The notes: generated by a model from the sequence alone, not told the origin. A DNA stretch of 64,000 nt from CAWJKP01 sp963843465 (GCA_963843465.1 CAWJKP010000001.1:1550001-1614000); one strand, 5' to 3'. Positions 45,010 to 54,000 are shown, counted from the stretch's first letter. Numbers and translations: made by a program.

Positions 45010-46386
45010 CTAGGGCTTGCCCTCCTCCAGCCCGAGTTGGACCATTCGCCGGTAAAGCCGTGGGCGGGTCATGCCCAAGAGCCGCGCGGCGCGGGTCTTG
45101 TTGCCCTTCGCCCGGCGCAGCGCCCGCTGGATCAGCTCGCGCTGGACGCGGGCGAGAAACTCGTCCAACACGATCGTTTCCTCAGGCTTGCGAGGCCGGG
45201 CCGCGGCGGCCGCCGCCAGGTGGATCTCGTCGGGCAGGTCAGCCAGGGCGATCTGCGGCCCTTGGGCCCGCTGGTGGGCCAAGGCCACCATTGCGGCCAA
45301 CTCGTCGAGATTACCCGGCCAGGGGTAGGCGTGAATCGCGTCGAGGGCCTCGGGCGTGAAGCCCGCGAGCTGTTTTCCTCCTTGCGAGTTGACCTCTTCG
45401 AGAAACAGTTGCGCGACCAGCGGCAGGTCTTCACGCCGCTCGGTCAAAGACGGCAGGTGGATGGAAATCGTCGACAGCGCCAGCCCCAGGTCCTGCCGGA
45501 ACTTGCCCGGCTTGAGCAGCTCTTCCAGCGGCTGCCGCGCCGTGGCGATCAATCGCAAGGGCAGCGTCCGTCCGCAGAGGGCCTGGGCCAGGCTGGTCTG
45601 CACGTCGGAAGGCAAAAGATCAATATCGGCCAGTAGGAGCGTACTGCCGGCGGGCCTCTCCGACGACGGCCGCCGCGCGAAGAGGGCCTGCACGGTCGAG
45701 ATCACCAGCTCACCGCTGAGCACGGCACAGTCCAGCGGGATCAACGAACCGATCGCGCCGTCGGCGCCGTAGTGGATCGCCTCGGCCGTGCGTTGCCGTC
45801 CGCTGCCCGGCGGTCCGGCGATCCAGACGCTCGCCGCGCTGGCGGCGGCCATCGCCACCTGCGCCCGCAGGCGGCGCATGAGGAGACTGTCGCCCAGCAG
45901 TCGATCGATCCCCAAGCGGGCCGCGGCGCGCCGATGAAAGAGGCGGATCCGCTCGTGCAGCCAGGCCGCGTCGGGCTCGGCGCCGGCGGGTGGCGAGGGC
46001 TCGGCTTCGGGCAAGTCCGCGGCGTCGACCAAGGCCATTAAGGCGGGGGGAGGTTCCGCCTCGGTGGCCAACGGGACGAACCTTGCCCGGCGGCGACGCA
46101 GCCGCCCGTCGGGTCCCGGGCAGGCGATGATCGCCGTCAGGTCGCTGCCCGGCGGCGCCGGCGGCGGCGCAAGTCCGGCGGCCAGCGCATCGAGGCCGGC
46201 AACTTCGGTGCCGGTGTGGTAGTTCGAGGCCCGTCCTTCCAGGTCTCCGCTGGCACCCCCCACCCACGAAAGGAGGGCTTGGTTGCAGAAAACAATATGG
46301 CGTTCCCCATCGAGGAGGTAGATCGGTGTCGGGGAGGCATGGAACAGTTTGACCAGTTCGCCCGCTTTACTCCTGTACGAGGCCAT
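45010..46386 (-). CDS. Degenerate sigma-54-type regulator: PAS, AAA+ remnant, Fis HTH
   Basis: A 458-aa protein (ATG 46386). An N-terminal PAS domain ('VKLFHASPTPIYLLDGERHI', residues about 13-32) is followed by an AAA+ domain whose Walker A is 'GPPGSGRQ', where Arg replaces the catalytic Lys, and whose Walker B is 'LLLADIDLL' rather than LFLDEI. The GAFTGA loop needed to contact sigma-54 is absent. The region 'TERREDLPLVAQLFLEEVNS', then 'TPEALDAIHAYPWPGNLDEL', and a C-terminal Fis-type HTH ('IQRALRRAKGNKTRAARLLG') are intact. It can probably bind DNA but not activate sigma-54 RNA polymerase, so it may act as a repressor or a sensor-coupled DNA-binding factor. Confidence 0.75.
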   Translation of the reverse strand: MASYRSKAGELVKLFHASPTPIYLLDGERHIVFCNQALLSWVGGASGDLEGRASNYHTGTEVAGLDALAAGLAPPPAPPGSDLTAIIACPGPDGRLRRRRARFVPLATEAEPPPALMALVDAADLPEAEPSPPAGAEPDAAWLHERIRLFHRRAAARLGIDRLLGDSLLMRRLRAQVAMAAASAASVWIAGPPGSGRQRTAEAIHYGADGAIGSLIPLDCAVLSGELVISTVQALFARRPSSERPAGSTLLLADIDLLPSDVQTSLAQALCGRTLPLRLIATARQPLEELLKPGKFRQDLGLALSTISIHLPSLTERREDLPLVAQLFLEEVNSQGGKQLAGFTPEALDAIHAYPWPGNLDELAAMVALAHQRAQGPQIALADLPDEIHLAAAAAARPRKPEETIVLDEFLARVQRELIQRALRRAKGNKTRAARLLGMTRPRLYRRMVQLGLEEGKP

Positions 46387-46425
46387 CAAGTCTCCCACAA
46401 TCAGCACCACCGGATTTCTTATCGA

Positions 46426-48234
46426 CTACGTGGGCCGCTGCCGGTTCCACCACTGTCGCACCTTCTGTCGGTCGGCCCCCGGGTGGAAACGGTAACCGGC
46501 CAGGCCTGCATCGCTGAGCGCTTCCGCGTCGCAGGGCTCCAGTCCGAAAAGCGCGGGGTCCTGCTGGTGACGCTTCAACAACAGCGCGGCCGCCGTAGCG
46601 GCCAGCTCGGGAGCATCGCCGCTCTTCTCGACCAGCAACTCCTTGTGGTCCGCGAGCCCGGCCAACCAGGCGTCGGTCTCGGGCCAGGGATCCCGATGGG
46701 CGATGGCCAGCGCGGCCAGCCAGCCCAGGCGATAGGGGGCATCGGCCCTGGGCGGCAGGAATCGGCCGGCGTCCAGCGCCTCCAGCAGCCCGGGAATCGC
46801 CTGACGGTTGCCCAGCATCACCAGCCGGCTCGCCAACATGCCGTGCCGGCTCGACTGCGAGGCCGCGCGGTAGATGGCCTGCGTGGGGTTACTGGGCACG
46901 AATCCGAACGGGGTGGTGACGACAATCATCTCCTTGCGGCCGAACGGCTCGTCGTCGACGAGATTGAAGAACTTGCCGGCAAAGGCCGAGAGATCGTCGG
47001 CGTCGAACTGCTCGAAGACCGCGATTTCCAGCCGCGAGAGCGGTTTCTTCTCCTGGAGCATCCGCGCCAGCGTGCGATGACAAAGCTCCGCCAGCCGCCG
47101 GCTCTCGTCGATCTTCAGGCAATATTCGTAGGCCATTCGCCGCCGCGGCGTGGGCAGGTTGACGAGGTGGAACAGGGCGCCTTCGCGGTTGGGATGCGGG
47201 ATCGCCACGCCCACCGGATAGTCGCCCGGCGAAAGGTTGCTGCCGCTGACGCAGTGCGCCGTATGATCGTCGATGCGGTCGAAGTAGCTGGGCCGGATCG
47301 CCCCCGGGCTCATGCTGGGTACGCCCACCAACAAGTGCTGCGTTCCTAGCTGGTGCCGCGACTGCCAAAACTCGGCCACCATCGCCGGCCGCATCAGCTC
47401 CAAGAGCTCATCGATCCGGCTTTGACCGTCGGCCGCGGCCGACGCGCGCTTCGCCTCCAAGGCCGCCTTCACTTGGGGCAGATACTCGTCCCGGGCCAAG
47501 ACGTCCTGCAACTCCCGGCGAGCGCTCTCCGCCGCCCGCCGCGCCGAAGCTGCCGCGCCGCCGACGGTCGGCCGCGCCAGGTCGTCGACCCAGCGGTCGA
47601 TCTGCTGCCCGGCAACCGGAGGCAGCGCCCATCCCGCCGGGTCGCTCAACAACCAGGCGGCCCGCGCCCGTTGGTAGACCGCCTCGTGCCACTGCGGCGC
47701 ATCGGGCGAGATCTGCGTCGGGGCCATCCGCTCCTTGATCCTCGTCAAAATAGGTGTTACCAGCTTGGGATTTCCCAGCAGCCACTCCAGACGGCTGGTG
47801 GCGCCCAGCCGGGTCGCGTAGGGATCGGCGTCGAGCTGGTCGATCAACCGTGCAACCTCATCGATCGACGCCTCGCCCGCCGGCGGTGACGGCACCTGGG
47901 GAAGATTCCGCCGCAAGCAGGCCAGTTGCTTGCGGACCTCGAACGACGTCTCCGTCGAGGTCAAAATCCGGTCGAACTCCGCCGCCAGGACCTGGCTCAA
48001 CTCGGGCCGCGCGGTCAGCTCCCGCAATCGGTCCGCCGCCTGCTGGCGGACATAGAACTCGTCGGCATCGAGCTTGTGGACCAACTCTTGTAGCTCGCTT
48101 GGCGCCGCCGGCGTCTTGGCCGGTTCCGCCGCTGCCGACCAGCCCGCAATGGCCAACGTCCCCGCCAAGAAGAGGGGAAGCCAAGCTAGCCACGGATGAA
48201 ACACGGAGGGAACGCGGATCAGAAGTTGAATCAT
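46426..48234 (-). CDS. Exported HEAT-like repeat protein
   Basis: A 602-aa protein with a signal peptide ('WLPLFLAGTLAIAGWSAAAE') and a helical N-terminal region ('ELQELVHKLDADEFYVRQQA', HEAT-like). A central 'HQLGTQHLLVGVPSMSPGAI' segment resembles a planctomycete module found in proteins of unknown function, and a C-terminal helical part includes 'MLASRLVMLGNRQAIPGLLE'. The start at ATG 48234 ('MIQLLIRVPSVFHPWLAW') is preferred; an ATG at 48267 also exists. Both starts lie within a repeat element that contributes the 'RVPSVFHPWLA' part of the signal peptide. Function unknown; likely periplasmic. Confidence 0.68.
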   Translation of the reverse strand: MIQLLIRVPSVFHPWLAWLPLFLAGTLAIAGWSAAAEPAKTPAAPSELQELVHKLDADEFYVRQQAADRLRELTARPELSQVLAAEFDRILTSTETSFEVRKQLACLRRNLPQVPSPPAGEASIDEVARLIDQLDADPYATRLGATSRLEWLLGNPKLVTPILTRIKERMAPTQISPDAPQWHEAVYQRARAAWLLSDPAGWALPPVAGQQIDRWVDDLARPTVGGAAASARRAAESARRELQDVLARDEYLPQVKAALEAKRASAAADGQSRIDELLELMRPAMVAEFWQSRHQLGTQHLLVGVPSMSPGAIRPSYFDRIDDHTAHCVSGSNLSPGDYPVGVAIPHPNREGALFHLVNLPTPRRRMAYEYCLKIDESRRLAELCHRTLARMLQEKKPLSRLEIAVFEQFDADDLSAFAGKFFNLVDDEPFGRKEMIVVTTPFGFVPSNPTQAIYRAASQSSRHGMLASRLVMLGNRQAIPGLLEALDAGRFLPPRADAPYRLGWLAALAIAHRDPWPETDAWLAGLADHKELLVEKSGDAPELAATAAALLLKRHQQDPALFGLEPCDAEALSDAGLAGYRFHPGADRQKVRQWWNRQRPT

Positions 48235-48279
48235 TCTTGCCCTTATCCGTGTTTGATCCGTGTTCAATCCGTGGCCTAG
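48186..48279. repeat. Inverted-repeat element spanning the start of the HEAT-like gene
   Basis: CTAGCCACGGATGAAACACGG (from 48186) pairs imperfectly with CCGTGTTCAATCCGTGGCCTAG (48258-48279), and further CCGTGTTTGATCCGTG units lie between. The start codon and first signal-peptide codons of the gene ending at 46426 lie inside it. Confidence 0.78.
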
Positions 48280-48363
48280 GTCCCTACACTTCGCTCTTCA
48301 TTCTACCGCCCGGCGGGCCGCCAAAGAGGGGCGATTTTCCAGATTCGCCTGTTTCAGGCTCCG

Positions 48364-48392
48364 TTGACTTGTGCTCGCACGGGGGGTATGAT
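48364..48392 (+). promoter_or_regulatory. Sigma-70-type promoter of the TcmP operon
   Basis: TTGACT (48364-48369) and TATGAT (48387-48392) are separated by exactly 17 nt; each matches 5 of 6 consensus positions. A start near 48399 would give a ~22-nt leader containing AAGGAG (48407-48412), 8 nt before the ATG at 48421. This is the best promoter seen in the window. Confidence 0.75.
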
Positions 48393-48420
48393 GCGCGCGT
48401 GAAGTGAAGGAGTACCGCCC

Positions 48421-48597
48421 ATGATGTGGCGAACGCCATTTGACCATCGGGTGCCCCGCGAAGTGGGCGCCGATGGTCGCGGCGAGAGCGTTCGACTTCC
48501 GACCAGTGGCGGTTTCGACCCCCTTTGCGCGTTCCATCAAGATGCGTTATCTGCCGGATGCAAAGAACGGAAACGTGAAAAGGCGGCCAGATCATGA
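48421..48597 (+). CDS. Small first gene of the TcmP operon
   Basis: A 58-aa ORF ('MMWRTPFDHRVPREVGADGR' at the start, 'PTSGGFDPLCAFHQDALSAG' in the middle, 'CKERKREKAARS' at the end) with an AAGGAG site 8 nt upstream and a consensus promoter before it. Its TGA overlaps the ATG of tcmP (ATGA at 48594-48597). No domain recognised; it is basic with two cysteines. Its position and coupling strongly suggest a real gene that works with the next two. Confidence 0.6.
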   Translation: MMWRTPFDHRVPREVGADGRGESVRLPTSGGFDPLCAFHQDALSAGCKERKREKAARS

Positions 48598-49433
48598 ACG
48601 ACGTGCGGTACGATGAGATTGGTTACTGGTCCGAAATCAAGCTCGACATCGTACGCGAGTATGCAAAGGCGTACTCGACGGTCCTCGCCAAGGAAACGCG
48701 CATTCGGAAGTATCTTTACATCGACGCCTTTGCCGGCGCTGGTGTCCACATCTCGAAGCGGACCGGCGAGTTCGTGCCTGGCAGCCCCCTAAACGCTCTG
48801 AACGTGGAACCGCCCTTCAGCGAATACCACTTTATCGACTTGGATGGCGATCGGGCGGAGCACTTGCGGCAAATGGCGGGCGACGCCACAAATGTTTGGG
48901 TGTATAATGAGGACTGCAACTCGGTCCTTCTTGGCAAGGTGTTCACCCGCGCCCGCTTCAGCGACTATCACCGCGCGCTCTGCCTCCTGGACCCTTACGC
49001 TCTGAACCTGGACTGGGAGGTCGTCCAAGCAGCCGGGCAGATGAAAAGCGTCGAGATATTCCTGAACTTCATGGTCATGGACATGAACATGAATGTCCTC
49101 TGGAAGAATCCCGACAACGTGCCGCCTTTGCAGTTGGCGCGAATGGACGCCTTCTGGGGCGATCGGTCATGGCGCAATACCCTATACCAGAAGCCACACG
49201 ACCTGCTGCCGGGCTTCGACCTCGAGGAGAAGGTCTCCAACGAGGCCGTCGCCACGGCGTATCAGGAGCGTTTGAAGGCAGTCGCGGGCTTCGCCTACGT
49301 GCCCGATCCTATGCCGATGCGGAATACGCGCGGCGCGGTTGTCTATTACCTTTTCTTCGCGTCGCCCAATGGGACGGGCGCGAAGATTGTGTCCGACATC
49401 TTCAACAAGTACCGCGACCGGGGGAGCACCTGA
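48594..49433 (+). CDS. tcmP: Three-Cys-motif partner protein TcmP, methyltransferase-like
   Basis: A 279-aa protein matching the TcmP family, named for its link to genes with a three-Cys motif. The order of motifs resembles a class I methyltransferase: 'YIDAFAGAG' (42-50), 'PGSPLNALN' (62-70), 'YHFIDLDGDRAEHL' (77-90), 'YNEDCNSVL' (103-111) and 'LCLLDPYALNLDWEVVQAAG' (129-148). It presumably binds S-adenosylmethionine and modifies an unknown substrate. It lies in the middle of the operon, overlapping both neighbours (ATGA upstream, TGATG downstream). Biological role uncertain; such genes are scattered among bacteria and phage-related regions. Confidence 0.85.
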   Translation: MNDVRYDEIGYWSEIKLDIVREYAKAYSTVLAKETRIRKYLYIDAFAGAGVHISKRTGEFVPGSPLNALNVEPPFSEYHFIDLDGDRAEHLRQMAGDATNVWVYNEDCNSVLLGKVFTRARFSDYHRALCLLDPYALNLDWEVVQAAGQMKSVEIFLNFMVMDMNMNVLWKNPDNVPPLQLARMDAFWGDRSWRNTLYQKPHDLLPGFDLEEKVSNEAVATAYQERLKAVAGFAYVPDPMPMRNTRGAVVYYLFFASPNGTGAKIVSDIFNKYRDRGST

Positions 49434-50194
49434 TGGCCACGAACTCCGCGATAGAATGGACCGAGTCCACCTGGAACCCGGTCACCGGATGCACGAAGAC
49501 CAGCCCCGGTTGCATGCACTGCTACGCCGAACGCATGGCAAAGCGTCTTCAAGCAATGGGCCAGGCAAATTACGCCAACGGTTTTAAGGTGGCGATGCAC
49601 GAGCGTGCTGTGGATCTTCCGCTCACGTGGAAGACGCCTCGAACAATCTTCGTCAACTCGATGAGCGATCTGTTCCACCCGGCAATTCCTGTCGAGTTCA
49701 TTCTCCGGGTTTTCGACGTCATGCGCCGTGCGGAATGGCACCAATACCAACTTCTGACGAAGCGATCGAGACGCTTGCGGGAACTGGATTGCCAGCTACT
49801 TTGGCTACCCAACATTTGGATGGGAGTAAGTGTCGAGGGCCAGGACCATACCTTCCGCATCGACGACCTGCGCCAAACCCATGCCCATACCAAGTTCCTC
49901 TCGCTTGAGCCCCTGCTTGGTCCGCTGCCCAACCTTAACCTCGGCGGTATCGGCTGGGTGATTGTGGGCGGCGAGTCCGGTCCGGATGCCCGACCGATGA
50001 AACAAGATTGGGTGACTGCGATCCGCGACCAGTGTCAGGTCGCCGAAGTTCCCTTTTTCTTCAAGCAATGGGGCGGCGTCCACAAGAAGCGAACGGGCCG
50101 CGAACTTGAGGGGCGAACCTGGAACGAAATGCCCAAGTCGAAGCTTCTGCCTGATCGCAAGACACCTATCCGATGCCAATCGATCAGACGCTAG
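49433..50194 (+). CDS. Phage Gp37/Gp68-like (DUF5131) three-Cys protein
   Basis: A 253-aa protein whose ATG overlaps the tcmP stop by one base. 'SAIEWTESTWNPVTGCTKTS' leads into the cysteine motif C20-x6-C27-x2-C30 ('CTKTSPGCMHCYAE'), which gives the family its three-Cys name and resembles radical-SAM cluster sites. It continues with 'IFVNSMSDLFHPAIPVEF', 'WLPNIWMGVSVEGQ', 'KFLSLEPLLGPLPNLNLGGI', 'WVIVGGESGPDARPM' and 'VPFFFKQWGG', all typical of Gp37/Gp68 proteins of phages and bacterial islands. Likely binds an Fe-S cluster and acts with TcmP; the reaction is unknown. Confidence 0.88.
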   Translation: MATNSAIEWTESTWNPVTGCTKTSPGCMHCYAERMAKRLQAMGQANYANGFKVAMHERAVDLPLTWKTPRTIFVNSMSDLFHPAIPVEFILRVFDVMRRAEWHQYQLLTKRSRRLRELDCQLLWLPNIWMGVSVEGQDHTFRIDDLRQTHAHTKFLSLEPLLGPLPNLNLGGIGWVIVGGESGPDARPMKQDWVTAIRDQCQVAEVPFFFKQWGGVHKKRTGRELEGRTWNEMPKSKLLPDRKTPIRCQSIRR

Positions 50195-50446
50195 ACTCAC
50201 GGTTGAACGCTCGCATCGCCGCTTGAACTCCGGTCCAAAGTCTGGCCGCTTCTTCGTCCTCTCGGTTGGTCGGGGCCAGATGTTAACGCTCTCCCTCCAA
50301 ATCACACCTTGGGTCAAGCTGTCGCGCGACGTTCGCGAGGACACAAGTTGATCTTGCCCCCAAAGCGGACGTGCGATACAAGGCGCAGTCCACGATCGGG
50401 GGCCTATCCACAGGACGAATCTACCACCTCAGAGGGAGTGTCGGCG

Positions 50447-50815
50447 ATGCTCAGGCACCGGTTTTCGCCACGGATTCTCGTTTTCGCCCTCCTTCTTCTC
50501 TCGGTCCATACGGGACGCGCAGCGACCACCAACCTCGACGCCGCGACGATCAAGGCCGCCCTGCGAACGGCAACCCCTGAGGAGAAGGGGTTCGTCGAGA
50601 AGGCCGTCCGTTTGATGAACAAGGGCAAGCTGCCGCGACCGCTGGTCGAAAATACGTTCGACTGGGCCCGGCGGAAGAACGAGCACCGCTTCCAATATTT
50701 CAAGCAGGCCCTGTCGATTCAAGCCGCGAAGCTCGGGCTCTCCCTCGACGAGCTCCCCGAGAAGAAAAAGTCCCACTGGCAATGGACGTTCCCTTGGTAT
50801 GTCAAGGGCTCGTAG
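50447..50815 (+). CDS. Small exported protein, planctomycete type
   Basis: A 122-aa protein (ATG 50447, AGAGGGAG 8 nt upstream) with a signal peptide ('ILVFALLLLSVHTGRAAT') and a mature basic helical part ('EEKGFVEKAVRLMNKGKLPR', 'LVENTFDWARRKNEHRFQYF'). I know of similar small secreted proteins in planctomycetes only as hypothetical. It stands alone, followed by an inverted repeat at 50827-50887. Confidence 0.62.
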   Translation: MLRHRFSPRILVFALLLLSVHTGRAATTNLDAATIKAALRTATPEEKGFVEKAVRLMNKGKLPRPLVENTFDWARRKNEHRFQYFKQALSIQAAKLGLSLDELPEKKKSHWQWTFPWYVKGS

Positions 50816-50826
50816 GCTCGTAGCTC

Positions 50827-50887
50827 GTGGGTTATGCTTTAGCATAACACGTTGGTCGGTAAGATGTTATGCTAAAGCATGACCTAC
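50827..50887. repeat. Inverted repeat with AT-rich core
   Basis: Arms 50827-50848 and 50866-50887 (GGGTTATGCTTTAGCATAAC type, two mismatches) are complementary, and each is itself near-palindromic (GTTATGCTTTAGCATAAC). It lies between convergent genes and could act as a bidirectional terminator, though it has no T-run. Confidence 0.88.
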
Positions 50888-50900
50888 AGGGATTCGTCCG

Positions 50901-52544
50901 CTATTTCTTGTCTCCCATCAGGACCACCGCTCGGCCGGCAGGGGCGCGGAGGTGGAAGCTGTGGATCACCGCGCTGGCCTGAGAAACGAGTCCCAAGCGG
51001 TTGCGGCCGCCGATGCTCCACTCTTTGGCCAAGGCCAGCGAGCCCACGGGGCCGCGATAGAAGAACATCGGCCGCCCGTCGAAGCTTGGCCGTCACGGCC
51101 GCTTCCTGGCCGTCGACCTGCACGGAGATCTCCAGCGTGTAGCGGCGATCGTTGGTCAGCACGCCGCCGAAGCTGCTGGTGTTGTCGCCGGCCCGGCGCC
51201 CGTCGATCGTATCCAGCCCGCTGGCCCCGCCGGCGAAGTTGATCGCCGCCAGGCATTGCCGGGTTCCCACGGGCAGGACCACTCCTAACATTTCAAACGA
51301 GTCGGTCCGCGTGAACTCCAGTTTCAGCTCGTAGGTTCCGCCAGGGGCCACAGGAATTGCCAGCCGGGCGGGAGACCCCTTGGGCGAAACGCGGAGCTGG
51401 CCGCCTTGGAGATCCCACCCGGACGAGGCACCAAGTCGGGCCGGGTCGATCAGCTTGACGAGATCGGCCCACCCGTTGTCGGACATGGCCAGCGGCTTGC
51501 CCGTCGTGGTCTCAGGAGCCGATCCCGACTCCTCGGCCGCCATCGGCCGGGACGCAACAGCCGGCGGACCGAAAGCCCTGGCCCCGCGGCCGAACCCTTT
51601 CACTTCCACCAACCGCCGCACGACGCGGTTCTTATCGTCGCCCTGGAGGTCCGGCAGCGCCAGGCGGTACCAGGCGGCCGCCCGGCCGCGCACGGCCGCC
51701 TTGACCGACTCGGACTGCGTTTCGGCCAGGTCCCACCAGCCGTCGGCCAAGGCCAGCCGGTCCGCCGACGGCGATGGCCGGGCCAGGTCCTCCTTGGCCA
51801 GCCGGCACCATGGCTCCTCGCCCGCCTTGCTCAGGTGGACAAGTCCCCGATCCCAGTCCTTCTTAAAGACCGCCAGGTAGCGGCCGGCTTCGAGATTGGC
51901 CCGCGGATCGTCCGGGCTGGCGGCCAGTTTCGCCGCGGACTGCCGCGCCAGTTGGAACTGCTTCTGCTGGGCCACGACCAGGCGTCCTCGGGCGACCACG
52001 TCGTCCACCAGCGCCTTATCCCGAGCCTTGCCGGCGGCCGCGTACGCTGCGTGACCGTAGTCCAGCGCCGCGGCGAAGTCCTCGGCCGCGACCGCCCCGT
52101 CGAGCAGCCCCAAACAGTCCTCGGCGAACTGTGCGGCGGCCGCCGGAGTCCGCACCGCGGCGGCGGCCTTGGCGAAGGCCTCCTTCCGCATCGGTCCGAC
52201 GTTGATCTGGAACTGCGAAGCCGCGGCCTCGACCGAGCGCCGCACAAGATCCGCGTCGGCCAGATCGACGGCCAGTTGGCGGGCCTGTGCAAGAGCACCA
52301 GCCGCAGGGCGGGAGGGTCGTCCGACCGGGACGATTGATCGAGGAACTTCTTGGCCAAGGCCCGGCGTTCGGCCGCGCGACGGGCTTTGGCCAGTTGACC
52401 CTCGTACCGTTGGTGGAACTGCGATTCCGCTTGGGCGATCGCGGCAGCGTCCGGCAGCGGCGCCCGCTGCCCGGGCTCGGCAGCCGGTAAGAGGAGCGAA
52501 GGCGCGAGGCAAAGGGCGAATAAGTAAACCGTGGGCCATTTCAT
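50901..52544 (-). CDS. Exported helical scaffold protein with C-terminal lectin-like domain, two frameshifts
   Basis: From ATG 52544 a signal peptide ('YLFALCLAPSLLLPAAEP') leads into a helical region ('QFHQRYEGQLAKARRAAERR'). The frame changes near 52290, and the next frame contains 'SPDDPRANLEAGRYLAVFKK', 'DWDRGLVHLSKAGEEPW' and 'LALADGWWDLAETQ', paralogous to the gene at 8107-9433. The C-terminal ~150 residues are beta-rich ('GGTYELKLEFTRTDSFEML', 'YTLEISVQVDGQEAAVTAKL') and continue after a change near 51070 as 'DGRPMFFYRGPVGSLALAKE' to a stop at 50901, resembling carbohydrate-binding jelly-roll domains. It starts 5 nt after the Gfo/Idh gene, so the two are probably co-transcribed. Confidence 0.7.
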
Positions 52545-52549
52545 GTTCG

Positions 52550-53854
52550 TCAGACCTTCTCTGGCAGCAGGTAGGGTTTGCGGCGGGGGCGGTCGAGATA
52601 GGCGTTGGCCTGGGGATCCCCGGGAAAGATCTCCTTGACCGGGTCCCAGGAGAGCTTGCGGCCGACCCAGCGGGCGATGTTGCCCAGATGGCAGACGGTA
52701 GCCGAGCGATGGCCGATCTCCACGTCCGCCGCGGGTTTCTGCCGCGACTTGATGCAATCCAGCCAGTTTTCCATGTGGTTTTCGCTGGTCTTGACGGCCG
52801 CGGCCAACACTGTTTCGGCCAGCCCCTTGGGCTCGGACTTGCAGACGCCCCGATCGACGGTGATGGTGCCTTTCTCGCCGAGGAAGATGGCCCCGCCGGC
52901 CGGCCCGTCGGCCAACTCGACGACGATCCCGCCCGGGTAGCGGAAGAAGACCTTTGGTTGGCTGCACAGCTTCTCGCCCCGGGCGCGGCTCTCGGCTTTG
53001 GTGTAGACGGGCTCTTCGAACTCGGGGCCCTCGGTCCAGACCTCGATCGGCCCGCCGGCATCCATCCCCAGGGCCCATTGCACCTGGTCCAGGCCGTGCG
53101 CGCCCCAGCCGGTCATCTCGCCGCCGGAGTAGGGGTGCAGCGAGATCCAGCCCGGCTTGGCCCGGGGCGTGCAAAGATCGAGGTTGTAGGGCGCCGGCTC
53201 CGTCGGGCCGCACCAAAGGTCCCAGTCGAGCCCTTCGGGAACCGGCTGTGCGGGCAGCTTGCCTTCCCAGGGACTAGGATAGTTGTGGGCGATCACCTTG
53301 AGGATCTTGCCGATCTTTCCCTGGCGGACAAGCTCGCAGCCAACGCGGTTGGCAAGCATCGACCGCTGCTGGCTTCCCGTCTGAAAGACCCGCTGGTGTT
53401 TGCGGACGGCCTCGACCATCCGCCGGCCCTCGCGGATGGTGAGGGTCAGAGGTTTTTCGGCATAGACGTCTTTGCCGGCTTGGCAGGCGTGAATCGAGAC
53501 CAGCGACCGCCAATGATCGGGCGTGGCGGTGGTGACGGCGTCGACGTCGCGGCGTTCCAGCAGTTTGCGGTAGTCCTGGTAAGCGGTGATCTTCAACCGC
53601 GCGGCCAGGGCTTCAGCCCGGCGGATGTTGGCGTCGGCCACGGCCACGGCCCGGACCTGCTTCGAGCCGGCGGCCGCCAGGAAGATACCGCTCCCCTGGC
53701 GGCCGACGCCGATCCCGGCGACCCCGATGCGGTCGTTCGGCCGAGCGGCCAGCAGGCCGGGGGGGATCAGGTAAGGCACGGCGATGCCGGCCGCCGCGAG
53801 GGTCGCACCGTGGCTGAGCCAGCGGCGCCGCGAGACGCGAAGGGCAAAGCTCAT
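52550..53854 (-). CDS. Gfo/Idh/MocA-family oxidoreductase, Tat-exported
   Basis: A 434-aa NAD(P)-dependent dehydrogenase. It has a twin-arginine signal 'SRRRWLSHGATLAAAGIAVP', Rossmann motif 'RIGVAGIGVGRQGSGIFLAA', the family signature 'EKPLTLTIREGRRMVEAVRK' (catalytic Lys of the EKP motif) and a C-terminal domain with 'GWGAHGLDQVQWALGM', whose His may be catalytic. Planctomycetes carry many such exported sugar oxidoreductases. The next gene begins 5 nt downstream. Substrate not predictable. Confidence 0.9.
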   Translation of the reverse strand: MSFALRVSRRRWLSHGATLAAAGIAVPYLIPPGLLAARPNDRIGVAGIGVGRQGSGIFLAAAGSKQVRAVAVADANIRRAEALAARLKITAYQDYRKLLERRDVDAVTTATPDHWRSLVSIHACQAGKDVYAEKPLTLTIREGRRMVEAVRKHQRVFQTGSQQRSMLANRVGCELVRQGKIGKILKVIAHNYPSPWEGKLPAQPVPEGLDWDLWCGPTEPAPYNLDLCTPRAKPGWISLHPYSGGEMTGWGAHGLDQVQWALGMDAGGPIEVWTEGPEFEEPVYTKAESRARGEKLCSQPKVFFRYPGGIVVELADGPAGGAIFLGEKGTITVDRGVCKSEPKGLAETVLAAAVKTSENHMENWLDCIKSRQKPAADVEIGHRSATVCHLGNIARWVGRKLSWDPVKEIFPGDPQANAYLDRPRRKPYLLPEKV

Positions 53855-54000
53855 GGGTTAGCTCCGGGTGAATCGATCATTGGGACCATCATCAGCCAAG
53901 GCGGGTGGAAAATCAACGCGCGTCTTCCTTCCGGAGAGGGGTACACACGCTGGACAGCCGCCCCGATCGGGGTCATATTGATCTTTGCCTGGCAAATGGG

